From: Cotesia glomerata
Lineage: Eukaryota; Arthropoda; Insecta; Hymenoptera; Braconidae
Assembly (NCBI RefSeq): GCF_020080835.1
Contig: NC_058158.1
Location: forward strand, 32,258,305 to 32,322,304
Reading direction: 5' to 3'
DNA length: 64,000 nt
Of this stretch, positions 1-12,429 are shown piece after piece. A model generated the notes under the pieces. The model saw only the letters and a program-made list of their open reading frames with translations. It did not search any database and had not been told where the DNA came from. Both the position numbers and the translations under genes were made by a program. Within the stretch, counting starts at the first letter, position 1; each line of letters begins with the position of its first letter.

Positions 1-86
1 TTATAATAATTTAATGTAGGCACAATAAAAATTTAATACATTCTTTCTATTAAAATTTTGCGACTTAAGTCTTTACAAATGATTCT

Positions 87-2028
87 TTAAACAGAAATAA
101 TGGAACAAAAGAATCCAGCTAAAAGTATCAAAATACCGCAAAGACTCATTGGAGCCCACCAAGCTACTTCGCTTAGTAAATCTACGAAATAAGGTGCTCC
201 CATGGTGCCTATTTGCCCCACAACTAAGCTAGTTCCAAATGCTGTGTTCCTAACGCCTGGAGGAAATAATTCTGAAGCAAATAACATAGTGGTCGTAAAA
301 CTTGCTGTTAAACAGAACTTAGAAATCACTGTGAGTCCCATAATTATGTTGATGTTTACTTTCGGAATGGCTACAATTGTTAATAGACAAGTCGTCGCGA
401 AGAGATAAATAGAAATAGTTGCTCTTTTAGAGCTTAAAAATAGAAGGATAACTGAAGTTGTCAAGAGAGCCACTACCTGAGTAGCTGCTACAGATGCCAT
501 ATAAATGTAACGATTGGCTTTAAAAGTATCAATACTGAAGACTAAAATGAAAAAAAATAGAAATTCACAGAATTAATTAATATTATAAGAGTTGAATTTT
601 TTTTTTTTACTTACCCAAACAATAGCTAACAGAAATAGTCACGAAGAACAAGTAATACATTGTTAACAATTTATTTCGTAAATTTGGATCTGAGAAAAGA
701 ATTTTCACACTTTTAAAATATTGTTGAGTTGAATTTTCATCTTTTTTATTTTCTTTTATTTCAATTTCGAGCGATGGTGTCGCAATCAGCGCTGGTGTAA
801 CGAAAACTTTCCGATATTTTTCTATTATTTTTTGTGCTTCATCGTGGCGATTCTGAGAAATAAGCCACCTTGGCGACTCTGGAATGAACCTGAAAATAAC
901 AAATTTTAGTTATCAAATAATTAAAATACTAATAAATTTAGTAAATATAAATTTACCAAACAAAAATAATCATTGGAATGGTAAATAATGTTAATGCCAG
1001 TTGTAAGTTTCTCCAATCGTATAGAAAGTATGAAATACTTAAAACAATCCAAGTGGCAATAGGGTATTGAATATCGAAAAAAGTCCCAAGAAGTTTTCTT
1101 CTTTTGTCGACTGCAACTTCCGATACTGCGGTATATAAAAGTACAAATTATTAATGTTTTATTTTTTATTAATTTAACTGGTCAATAATTGGTAATTTAC
1201 TTCATACCGTAGTATTAATAATTTCTTACAAAGTGTATATGCCGATGAATAAGAAGCGCCCACACTTATGCCAATTATAAGTTTACAAAAAACAAAAGCC
1301 CAATACCATGGTAATACCGCACTTGCCGGTACTGCAATTATTTGTAAGATCAATCCAATTATTAATGCTTTTTTTCTTCCGTATTTGTCAGAATATATCC
1401 CCAAAAATCCGTTTCCCAATAGTCTTCCTAGTACATAAGCGGAAAAGATATTTCCTCGATATAAATATTTATCGCAGACTAATTCCCACTAGGTAATGAT
1501 ATAAATTAAAATTTTTATAAATCATAAATCATTGTAATTAATAGAGCTATCAAATACTTACTTCACTAACAATCGTCGACCTTTTACTCATGTCAAAAAC
1601 GAACGATAAACAAGGAACAATACTTGCATTGTGTTTCAGATCTTTCACATATTTTTCGGCGTCTTCATAATTTAAATTTGCCAGATTTGTATAATTATAA
1701 TCATATATATGACACTCATTAACTCTAGAAATATTTTTTATCTCCTCGGCTGTCCAGTTGGACTTTTGAAATTCTTTGATGGAACACCAGTGTTCGGGTA
1801 TCTAAAAAATATAATCTCATATTTTTCCAATTCAAATTTAGTTATTTATTGAAATATTGTACGAACCTCAGAGACGAATACATAAGACATTGAATGCATT
1901 CCACTTATAAGTGGTGCTAATATACTAGCGGTAAAAACCATCCAGAGAAGTTTTGAACCTTCTCCAAGTTCATCTAGAACTCTCAGAAGACACTTTTCTT
2001 TTATTTTTTTATTTTCTTCACTGTCCAT
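87..2028 (-). CDS. SLC22-like organic cation transporter, cluster gene 1
   Basis: Predicted plasma-membrane transporter of the major facilitator superfamily, SLC22/organic cation transporter type; the substrate cannot be read from sequence. Six coding exons on the minus strand (5' to 3'): 2028-1867, 1801-1562, 1488-1230, 1125-957, 889-615, 541-87; 519 aa, all joins in frame with GT-AG introns of about 65-105 bp. Seen: a first hydrophobic segment near residues 25-45, then a Cys-containing extracellular loop (exon 2) with several N-glycosylation sequons; the MFS loop motif DKYGRK near residue 168; PESPRW at about 280-285; ELFPPGVRN from about 459, typical of this family; hydrophobic segments to the C-terminus. 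Length fits the family. I chose the start at 2028 because it aligns with the starts of the paralogues; an in-frame ATG at 2070 would add 14 residues. Closest to gene 2 of the cluster. Confidence 0.87.
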
Positions 2029-2928
2029 TTTTTTATAGCATATTTTTAATAAATTCCGAATATATTCCACTCAAAAATTACGATCAAAATAATTCACAAC
2101 TGTCAAAAGATTCAAGATGTCAAATTATAAAGCAATAAAAAATACGATTAAGATATTAAGTTTTTGCTAAACTGTTATTAAATGTCTTGATAACGCTAAT
2201 TGTTGAGTATATGAATAAATTTAATTTTTTATTTTTTATTGGTAGAGATAAGACACATGTGCGACAGGTAAATTTATCTGCGAATTTAAATTTTATCTTT
2301 TATTTTATAATTGTATGTATTTATAATATGTAATAATTTGATACAGTGACGATGACTAAAAAAAGTTTCCATTGAAAAAAGTTTCTTGGATAATAAATGC
2401 TGTATAAGCGAATGAAAGATGCGGAATCAGCATGCCAATAAATTCCATCACTCTTTTTTAAAAGAAGAAGAATATACTTTTACAGAAGTTTGGATAACAA
2501 TTGTTGAGATAAATGAATTTATTTATATAATTTAAAAAAAAATGTGTTAAATTAGGTAGAAATATTTTAAACGAAAAAAACAATATACGTAATTTAAATC
2601 AAATATGTTTATCAAATATACATTAATCGTACCCGTTAAAATGACGTATTTATTGAATATGAAACTGATATTTAATTTAGTATTACAATCGAATCAACAT
2701 GTTTATGAAAAATTTTATCTATCTGATGATAAGAACAATTAATATGTAATTACATAATATTTCTAATCAATCTATATGTTAGAAGTAACGATATAAATTC
2801 GGGAAAATTTTTTATTAATCAAAACATTACGGCAATTAATAAAATAATAACTTTTAATAATCACAAAAAATCATAATTATAAATCTTATAAATTAAAAAA
2901 AATCTGTTAGTATATCAAATTATACTAA
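2029..2928. other. intergenic spacer, transporter genes 1-2
   Basis: About 900 bp of AT-rich sequence between the start of gene 1 and the stop of gene 2. I see no coding frame, RNA gene or clear repeat. It should contain the gene 1 promoter and the gene 2 3' UTR. Confidence 0.5.
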
Positions 2929-5027
2929 TTAAAGTGGAATAAAGCAACAAATAAATCCTGCAATTAGTGTCAAAGTACCATAGAGGCAAGTTGGAACCCA
3001 CGGAGCAACACCACCTAGTAAGCCAACAACATAAGGAGCACTCATGGTTCCAATTTGAGCAATTACCAAGCTTGTTCCAAAAGCTGAATTTCTTACATGC
3101 GGAGGAAAGAGTTCTGAAGAAAGTAACATGTTTGTGGTACAGCACGCCGATAAGAAAAATTTCGACAATAATGTCATTCCTATAATTACATTGATATTGG
3201 CTCTGGGAATCTCTATAATCAGTAACATACATATCGATGCGATCCAATAAATGGTGATGGCTGCTCTTTTACAGGATAGAAAAAGTAAGATCACTGGAAC
3301 TGTTAAAAGTGCCAGGATTTCAGTACTCGCTGTTATTGCCATGTAAATATAGCGATTCGTGTCGAAGGTGTCGATACTGAAGACTGAAATAAAAGTTAAA
3401 AATTAATTATATGCGAACAATTGAACGGAAAATAATGAAAAAAAAAAATTTTTTTTTTTACTTACTGAGACAATATCCAACCAAAATAGAAACAAAAAAT
3501 GAAAAATACATAATAAGTATTTTTCTTCTCAAAATCGAATCGGAGAAGAGGATATTCATACTTCCAAAATATTGTTTTATGCTTTTCTTCTCTTTGTTAT
3601 TTGATGTAGTACTTTCTTCTAATTGTGGTTGCAATAAAAATGTCGAATTTGCTGTAGTATGAGACGATTTAATCGAAACTTCGTTGTATTTATCCAATAT
3701 TTTTTGCGCCTTTACGTGATAATTTTGAGAAATTAACCATCTGGGAGATTCAGGAATGAACCTGTGGAATTTTTTAATTTTAATTGAACAATATAAAAGC
3801 TAAGTAAATCCATATATAAATTTAAATTTACCATATGAGAATGCTTATTGGAATAGTAAACAATGATAATGTTATTTGTAAATATCTCCACTCTGTTATG
3901 AAATAAGCGATACTTAAAACGGTGACTGTACCAACAGGATACAGAATATCAACAGTAGTCCCTAAAACCTTTCTTCTCGTATCAACAGTGACTTCCGACA
4001 CTGTAATTTTAACAATAGTTAGATTTAATTGAGATAATAATAACATAAAAGCTTTCATTAATTAACAAATTACTTCTTACAAAGTGTGTATGCAGATGAA
4101 TACATAGCACCCACACATATCCCAGTGATAAGTTTAAAAAACATATAAGCCCAATACCACGGGACTAAAGCACTTGAAGGCACGGCGATTATTTGTAAGA
4201 TTAATCCAATTACCAATGCTTTTTTTCTTCCATACTTGTCAGCATAAATTCCCAAAAATCCATTACCCAAAAGCCTGCCAAACGCATATACAAAAAATAT
4301 ACTTTCGCGATATAATTTCTTATCGCAAACTAAATCCCACTAATTAAGAAAATAAGTAAAAATATTTATTATCTACAACAATTATAGTATAAGTTAGATA
4401 ATTACCTCGTTCACAATTGTTGACCTTCCGTTTTTATCAAAAACAAATGAAGTACAAGGAATGACACTTGCATTGAATTTCATATCTTTCACATATTTTT
4501 CCGCATCTTCATACTTTAAATCCGCAAGATCTTGATAGTTAAAATTATAAATATGACATTCATCTAAGGTAAAAGCCCCAATAGATGATCATGTACCAGT
4601 ATATGATCACTCCATGTATTTGTATACCTATATTTGTGAATATAGATATACAGATATATGGAGTGATCATATACTGGTACGTGATCATCTATTGGGGCTT
4701 TTACCTTACTTGAAAAATATTTTTTATCTGTTTAGCTGACCAATTTGATTTTTGAAGTTCCGGTATCGAGCACCAATGTTCGGGAATCTTAAAAAAAAAT
4801 ATAAATATCGGTTATGAGAAAATATATTATGTGTTATTGAATTTTCCAGAAAAAAATTTACTTACTTCAGCGATAAAAATATACGACATCGAGTGCAAAC
4901 CGTTTACGAGCGAGGTTATTATGCTTACAACAAACACAATCCAAAGAAGTTTAGAACCTTGGCCAAGTTTATCCAAAATTTGTAAAAGACACATCTCTTC
5001 CACTTTCTTAGTTTCATTCTCCGCCAT
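2929..5027 (-). CDS. SLC22-like organic cation transporter, gene 2, exon interrupted by a MITE
   Basis: Paralogue of gene 1. Exons: 5027-4866, 4787-4406, 4339-4081, 4000-3832, 3761-3466, 3383-2929. The second exon contains a 140-bp hairpin element (4567-4706) plus a duplicated TA. Without those 142 bp the exon is exactly 240 nt, the length in the paralogues, and the gene would encode 526 aa with every join in frame. Seen: first hydrophobic segment, glycosylated Cys-rich loop, DKYGRK loop motif, PESPRW, ELFPPHVRN, and a hydrophobic tail. Read through without splicing, the insertion gives an in-frame TAA at 4703-4701, ending the protein at about 82 residues. The element offers a donor (GTAAGG from 4709 or GTAAAA from 4704) and an acceptor (AG at 4565-4564), but these change the frame by -4 or +1. 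The gene is therefore either a recently disrupted copy or is spliced in a less obvious way. No other defect seen. Confidence 0.8.
4567..4706. mobile_element. 140-bp hairpin MITE, copy 1, inside a coding exon
   Basis: Near-perfect palindrome: it begins AGGTAAAAGCCCC and ends with the inverse complement GGGGCTTTTACCT, arms of about 68 bp around a short loop. Flanked by TA on both sides (4565-4566 and 4707-4708), the duplication expected of Tc1/mariner-type transposases (family knowledge). There is no coding capacity, so it is non-autonomous. Alignment with exon 2 of gene 1 gives the empty site exactly: the flanks CATC-TA-CTTG join to the same length as in the paralogue. A copy of identical length is at 60719-60858, with about nine base differences by eye. 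Confidence 0.9.
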
Positions 5028-6360
5028 GGTGTGTTTTAATACTGACGATTGTTACGCCAATACGCTTTTTAATAAAAAAATAAACTAATTTTTATAATTC
5101 GTTTAATTATATTTAATTATATTACGTCAATATGACAATATCATACTTGATTGCATTCGGTTAACGAGTGAAAAGACAGAATTCAAGATAAGACAAGTAA
5201 TTTATACACTTTTAGAAATAAATTTCATTCTAATAATTCGATTATTATCCTGATTACAAAAAATAATTTGATAAGTTTATTTTTGTTTATTTTCAAAACC
5301 TCATGTGACTAAAAATTATTTAAAAGTATTAAAAATGTTCAATATTATCGAATATTTTTCAATAATATTTTCAGAATGAAAATGTATTTAGAATTATCAA
5401 AAGTTTTTAAACCTATCAAATCATTTTGTTTAATTAGAGTAAGATCACATATGCTTAGTTTCTATATTTTGAATTTATTATCACATTATTTTATTGCAAT
5501 ACTTATAAAATAAGCGAGCTTATTTTTTCTTGCTAATACAATATTTTTACTGTCTTTTTTTATAAATATAAGACTAGATACTCCTTACGCTTGCATGTAC
5601 GTAAGTTAACTAGCTTGTGAACGTCTGAAAGCGACTGGTATGTTGAGCCTTGAATAAGTTATCTACTGGATTAAAATAAATGTCTTTCGCTCCCTTCTCT
5701 TACGTAGAGATATGCTGCGAGAAATAAATGCAGATCTAACTCAAATAAATGTTTTCTTATATTAATCGCGAATATTATCAAAATCTTTACTTTGTAGTTT
5801 TAAAAATTTTTATGTACACAAATTTTCTCTACAACATGTGCATATTTATGTAATAAAATTTGTTAATATAGTTTTGTTTATCACTAAAAATATCTTGACA
5901 AATGAAATTTCATGTCAAAGTTTCAGGTAACTTGAAGCGATAAATTATTCGTAAAATTTTCTGAATTATTTCACTTAAATTATGATGAAAAATTTAGTGA
6001 TAAAGTTTTTGAATTTTCATTAGAGTAGAGTAAAGCGAGTTGATCCTAGGGGCAAGTTGTGCAAATGTAAATTGCCGTCTAATGCTCCAATAAAATTAGA
6101 GAACATTTATTTTTTTTCCGGCGTCAGAAAAAAAAATCGGCCTTTAAAGTTTTTCTTTTGTACTTGTATAAAAAAACTTATGTGTGATCACATAAAGATT
6201 CAAAAATTACTTAATTATTGCTCTTTTTATTGTAATCTATTATTTTTTTTACAACCGATTATTTTATTTTATTAATTGTCCAATGAAATTCAATAAAAAT
6301 GATCAATTTCTCAAAAACAATTTATTAATTTTGATATTCCTGAACATACAGCCTGAGTAA
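5028..6360. other. intergenic spacer, transporter genes 2-3
   Basis: About 1.3 kb of AT-rich DNA. Short open frames here show no family resemblance and no codon structure. It should hold the gene 2 promoter and the gene 3 3' UTR; no repeat recognised. Confidence 0.5.
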
Positions 6361-8394
6361 TTAATTTTTTTGAGGTAATAAAATGCAAAACAATGCTGCA
6401 ATGAGAGCTAAAATACCGCACAAAGTTGTTGGTGCCCACCATGCAACGTTACCAAGCAAATCAACGATAAATGGCGCCGATGTTGAACCCAACTGGACCA
6501 TTATTAGACTAGTACCTAACGCTGAATTTTTAACAGTACTGGGAAATAACTCCGCGACTAATAATAAATTAATGGTGTAAGTTGCTGCTGTTAAAAATTT
6601 ACCAAATAAAGCTAATCCTATTATTGTATTCTTGTCTTCTTCAGGGACCGCCAGTAGCCCCATCATCACAATGAATACATTTATAAGGATGATGATATTT
6701 GCTTTCCGACAATTTAGAAATATCAGAACCACTGAAACTGCCATATGTGACAGTAATTCATTGACAACAACGATTGACATGTAAATGTAGCGATCTGTTT
6801 TGAAGTTATCAATACTGAAGACTGAAATGGTGAGAAAAAGTTATTAGATTGATACATTTTTACAAATTAAAGATACCAAAAAAAGTATTAAGCTTGTTAC
6901 CAAGTGAATATGAAACTGCTGCCGTTGCGTACGCTATGAAATACACAATTAAAATATTATTTCTTAATATAGAATCCGAAAACAAAATTTTTAAGCTTTC
7001 AAAGTCGCGATTAAAGAAAGACGTTTTTTCTTTTAATTTTGTTGGGGTTTCTGGTGGTGGCTTGGTTGATAAATTTTCAATTGTCATACAAGTCGGTGTT
7101 GTAACTGTTGAACCACAATACTTCTGGATTATTTTTTGGGCTTCATCATGTCGACCTTGTGAAATAAGCCACCGAGGAGACTCTGGTACAAACCTACAAT
7201 AATAAACATTCAAATATGTATAATGATTCGCACAAGCAATGTATGTTATTTGGTTACCAAACTAGAATAATTGCTGGAAGAACGAAACATGACAATGCCA
7301 ATTGTAAATTCCTCCAATGTGGGATCAAGTAAGCCGTAAGTACGAGACAAAAAATTCCCAGTGCATAAATGCACTCAATTGCAGCGACCAGGAGCTTTCT
7401 TTTACGATTGTTTGTTGCTTCTGACACTGTAGATTGAATTAATTGTTGATAAACCACCAATTATTTATCAGGATCAATTATTTCTTACTTAAAGTGTATG
7501 CCGATGAATACATGGCGCCCAAACCAACTCCAGTTATAAATCTGAGAATAAGATATTCCCAAAACCCTGGTACTAATGCACTAGCGGGTTCAGCAATAAT
7601 TTGCAAAAATATACTAATAATCAGTGAGTATTTTCTTCCGTAAAGATCTGCATAAACTCCGAATATTCCTAATCCACACATTTTTCCTAGGACGTACACT
7701 ACATATGTATTGGCTCGATAGAGTTTTTTTTCACACACCAATTGCCACTAAAAATAAAATATTAATTTAATGTTCTTTATTATCAGTACAAGTTACTGTA
7801 TAATATTTGGATTTTCATACATACTTCATTGACAATTGATGATCTTCCAGTTTCATTGAACATAAACGTTTTACAGGAAATAATACTTGGCATAAATTCA
7901 TAACCATTTACATATTCTATAGCTTCATTGTATTTTAAATTGGTTAAATATGTGTAATTATGATCATATTGATGGCATTCGTCAGCTTCAGAGATTATCT
8001 TAATTTGATCAAATGTCCAATTTGTGTTGATAAGATCCGAAACTGAACATCGAAATTCGGGTATCTTAAAAAAAAAATTTTCGATGAAAATAAAAACAAA
8101 CAACGAAGGATACTTTAATTTTTTTTTTTTCAGTCAAAGACTTATCATTGATAGATAAAATAATATATATGAAATGAAAAACTCTTTAAAGTCACCATTT
8201 TGCATATTTCTTCATTTAGATTGTATACAAACCTCAGCTAAAAAAACATAAGATAATGAATTAATTCCATTTAACAGTGATGCCATAGCAGCAACCGAAA
8301 AAATAATCCAAATAAATGTGTTCTTCTTCTCAAGTTCATCCAATGCGCGCAGAAGATCTATCTCTTTTGATACTTTTTGCTCTTTGTCATTCAT
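6361..8394 (-). CDS. SLC22-like organic cation transporter, cluster gene 3
   Basis: Predicted 12-helix plasma-membrane transporter of the SLC22 type; substrate unknown. Exons: 8394-8233, 8064-7825, 7747-7489, 7426-7258, 7193-6901, 6821-6361; 527 aa, all in frame, no defect seen. Seen: a charged cytoplasmic N-terminus rich in Lys and Glu; first hydrophobic segment; an extracellular loop in exon 2 with Cys and N-x-T/S sites; MFS loop motif DLYGRK near residue 168; PESPRW at 280-285; ELFPSTVKN from about 465; a C-terminus ending in basic/polar residues. The last exon is 461 nt as in gene 4, against 455 in genes 1 and 2, which supports pairing genes 3 and 4. Intron 1 (8065-8232, 168 bp) is longer than in genes 1 and 2. 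The start at 8394 matches the paralogues. Confidence 0.88.
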
Positions 8395-8914
8395 TTTAAT
8401 AAAAAATTATAATAATAATAATTTATATAAAGATTTATGTTTATTACAAACGTAAATAAATTTGTGCCTTAAATATATAGTATTATAGACTTAAATATCA
8501 CTTCAAACACTACAAATTTGGTATCATTAAGCAACAATGTCTATTCAAGTTCATGCTACTAGTGTAACTACTGTTTAAATGTTTAGAGAAGAAAATGAAA
8601 CATTTAAGTGCAGGAAACTTGTCAAACTAGTTTTATTACTATACCAAGCATAAAATTATTCTGACCTAATTGTAAAAAAATGTATCATGTTAATGATAAA
8701 AGAAATAAAACAACTATTTATCATAAATGTCCACTTAAAATTGTAAAAAGATATTTATTAATCAAGCCGATAGAGGCTTGTACTCTGTTACACATGTACA
8801 AATTGGAATCCGTGGTTGAGTGAAGTAGAGGTAATATTTTGCGCGAGTTATTTAATTTATTAAAAAAAAAAAGATCGGTTGTTAATAACAATAACGCACT
8901 TTATCACAATAACA
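8395..8914. other. intergenic spacer, transporter genes 3-4
   Basis: About 520 bp, the shortest spacer in the cluster. AT-rich; nothing recognised beyond the expected gene 3 promoter and gene 4 3' UTR. Confidence 0.5.
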
Positions 8915-10791
8915 TTAATTTTTTTCAGGTAACAGAAAACAAAGGAAATTAGCAATTAACGCCAAGATACCACTAAGTGTTGTAGGTGCCCACCAGGCAT
9001 TATTTCCAAGGTAATCAACTATGTACGTAGCACTCATAGAACCTAACTGCGATGCTATTAAACAAGTACCAAATCCTGAATTCTTTACATTACTAGGAAA
9101 TAATTCGGCAACCAGTAACATAAGATTCATGTAACTTGCTAGTGAAAAAAATTTACCGAATAATGCTAGTCCTACAATTATTTTCTTATCATCTTCAGGA
9201 ACCACTAAAATTGCCATCATTAGAAGGAATACATTTGTGTAAACTATAACATTTATTTTCCGACAACTTAAGAACATCTGGATGACAGTAACCGCTGCAT
9301 ATGACATTAATTCGATGACGCTTATGAGTATCATGTAAATGTACCGGTCTGTTTTGAAATTATCAATATTGAAGACTGGAATAAAAAGTATCAAATTTAT
9401 TTAGCTTGAATTGTTAAAGATCTTCAGAAAAACAATTAAAATTATTACCAAGGGTATAAATTATTGTTGATGTTGCATAACAGAGGAAATACATGATCAA
9501 AATATTTTTTTTTATAGTTGAATCTAAAAACAGAATTTTCAAACTTTCAATATTGCGGCTGAAGAAACTTGCATTGTCTTTCACGGTTACGAAAACTTCT
9601 GGTGGCGATCCAACTGTTGCATTTTCTGTCATACAAATTGGTGTCGTGAGAGTTGAACCACAGTACTTTTGAATTATTTTTTGGGCTTCATCATACCGTC
9701 TTTGTGAGATAAGCCACCGAGGAGAGTCGGGTACAAGCCTGATAATATAGAAAGAATTTTTAAAATCAAAAACTTCGTTAATAAATATTAATTAATATGT
9801 ATTAATATATATTATATACATACCAAATAAGAATGATTATCGGAAGAACAAAACTTGATAGTGTTAATTGTAAGATCCGCCAATCGGGTATAAAATAAGC
9901 TAAACTAACCAGAAAAAAAGTTCCAATTGCATGCATGCATTCAATCAGAGCTACAAATACCTTTCTTTTACGTTTTGTAACAGCTTCTGTCACTATAGAT
10001 TAAAAAAAAAAAAACAATTAATATTGAATTCTTCTTATAAGAGTATAAGTTATTCCTCACTTAAAGTGTATGCTGATGAGTACGTCGCACTCACACTGAC
10101 TCCAGTAAGGAATTTGAGAAGAATATACCCCCAAAACCATGGCACTGCTCCGCTTGCCGGTGTAGCAATACTTAGTAGTATTATACTAATAATTAATGCG
10201 CTTCTCCGTCCATATTTATCTGAATATATTCCTAGAATTCCATAGCCAGTAATTCTTCCTAGCACAAACACTAAAAATGTGTTTGATCGAAGTACTTTAT
10301 TACTACAGACTAACTCCCACTCGAAAATAAATAAAAAATATTAAAATATTATGTATGAGTTACTAGAAGATTTTATGTGAGAAACATACCTCATTAACAA
10401 TTGTTGAATGTCCATTCTCGTTGAATATAAATGATGAACATGAGACTTTCTTCGGCATAAATTCATACTCCTCCACATATTCTTGGGCTCTACTGTATCC
10501 TAGGCTTGCAAGATAGGTGTAATTGAAATCAAAAATATGGCAATCGTCGGCCGAAGAAATATTTCTTATTTGATCGGTTGTCCAGTTATCATTTACAAAT
10601 TCAGGTATAGCACACCAAAATTTAGGAATCTCAGCCATAAAAACATAAGACACTGAATTCATTCCATTTATTAGAGAAGCTATAGCACAGAGCAAAAAAA
10701 TAGTCCAAGTGAATAATTTTTTTTTTTCAAGCTCATCCAACATTTCCAGAAGATAAAATTCTTTTGATTGTTTTTTAGACTTATCCTCCAT
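8915..10791 (-). CDS. SLC22-like organic cation transporter, cluster gene 4 (intron 1 absent)
   Basis: Fourth member of the cluster and most similar to gene 3. Exons: 10791-10390 (402 nt, exactly the 162 + 240 nt of paralogue exons 1 and 2 fused), 10319-10061, 9992-9824, 9738-9449, 9375-8915; 526 aa, in frame throughout. Where the other three have an intron between Ala-Glu and Ile-Pro, this gene reads straight through, so that intron has been cleanly lost here or was never present. Seen: charged N-terminus, first hydrophobic segment at about 28-48, Cys/glycosylation-rich extracellular loop, DKYGRR loop motif near 168, PDSPRW at about 280 (Asp replaces the Glu of the other copies), ELFPSNVKN at about 464, hydrophobic C-terminus. 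Substrate unknown. Transcribed away from the kindlin gene. Confidence 0.88.
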
Positions 10792-12429
10792 TATTAGACT
10801 AAATTATTTGAACAGTATTATCCACGTGAATAAATAATTTTTATTATAATTGCTTATAGTATTTAAAAAAAAAATAATCACTCAAGACTAAGTTTTTAAT
10901 ACAAAGATATAAAAACTCTGAGCAACTGAACCACTCAGATTTCTTCTATATGTTGAACTAACGTTTTAATATAATAAAAAGAAGTTGAGATGTAACTCAA
11001 TGTATAAAAAAATCAAATATTTTATTGGTCAATTGAAAAATAAATTATATGCATGTGATAACACTTCATTTGAATAAATTCTACTGCATTATAAAACATT
11101 TTTAATTAACGTTAAAACATAATTTAAACAATCTGCTAATTTTTTAAATTTTTACGACAAATCCATGATAAAAAAAAATATTATTAAAAAATTTGTACTT
11201 GTAAATTTTTTTTAATTTTTTATAAAAATTTTATAAAATTATATTTTATAATTTTATAAAAATAAAAAAAATTGACAGATGTATGTTAATTTCAGCATCA
11301 ATATAATATATGAAAGTATGATACAAAAAATATTTAGCGCCGAGGTATTTCAATTTCGTCTATAAAATATATGAAATATGTAAGTAGAAAATACAGTGAC
11401 ATTATTTTTAATAAAAAATCCAATCAACTCTTCAAACAAGGAATTATTTGTAAGTTATAACACTTAATTTAAATAAATTTCACAACTACTATAAGTTGTG
11501 TAATTGACACATACGTGTAATTCAATATATTAAAATTATACAAATATTTTTAATTGATTTATGTTTTACTTAAAAATCAATTATTACTTGTAATTTTTTC
11601 ATTAAAATTATAAGTAAAATTATTTAGAAAGCAAAAGTATGTTAATATTTACAGAAATAATCGTAACAATTACTTTTTTAAAATTGATAAATTTGAACAG
11701 CGCCATCTATTAAAAAAACTCCCGCCGCCAGAACTAATCCAACTATTTCTCCGAGATCTTCCATGACAGCAAATAATGTCAGAGATCTGACGGGATAAAC
11801 CAATCACATTTTGCCCGCAGTGTAAAGTTGTAAAGTCCGACTTTTATTGTGAATGAGACTTGATGAAAAAAATAATTATCTTCGTTGTGTCAGCACCATT
11901 ATTGTGAACAAACATATGTGTACACACATACATTGACAGACACATTTATGTGTGTGTATATTCAACATCTTTGGCACACATGCTTGTAGAATGAATACCA
12001 GCGCCTCTAGTGGTACTAGCGGACTCAATAAACTCACGTACTGAAGATTTGGGTTTTCCTGCCGCCTGCCGCGATTAGTTGCCACATAGCGCCCGAATAG
12101 CGCCGAGCTAAGTCTCATAGTTTTGTTGTTATTACTATTTACGGTGCATGTACTGTTCTAATACAAATGTTTTGGATGATACACAATTTTTCCAGACAGT
12201 GAATTCAATGCGATAAACAGACACTATTTTTAATTATTAAAAATAAGTAATCAGTTTTTTAAATGCATATTTTTAAAATATCGTGACCGTCAATCAAATG
12301 TAAAGGTTTAAAGTGCGGTTTTTTATCAGTGATTTTAAAACTGAGTTTTACTATTTTTACTTTTGTTATTAGCAACAAGTTGACAGTTGAATAATAAAAT
12401 AATAAGCCGTTTGTTAACTTGTTTTTAAA
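10792..12429. promoter_or_regulatory. divergent intergenic region, transporter gene 4 / kindlin
   Basis: About 1.6 kb between two divergent coding starts. The left part is AT-rich. From about 11,700 to 12,130 the base composition is visibly more GC-rich, and the last 300 bases before 12430 should be kindlin 5' UTR. The promoter assignment is inferred from position; no TATA box or initiator is claimed. Confidence 0.45.

Noticed and set aside
4564..4709. Treating the MITE in transporter gene 2 as a clean, already functional intron
   Set aside because: Both simple splice choices shift the frame (-4 or +1 nt relative to the empty site), so I report it as an interrupted exon with splice potential, not as a proven intron.
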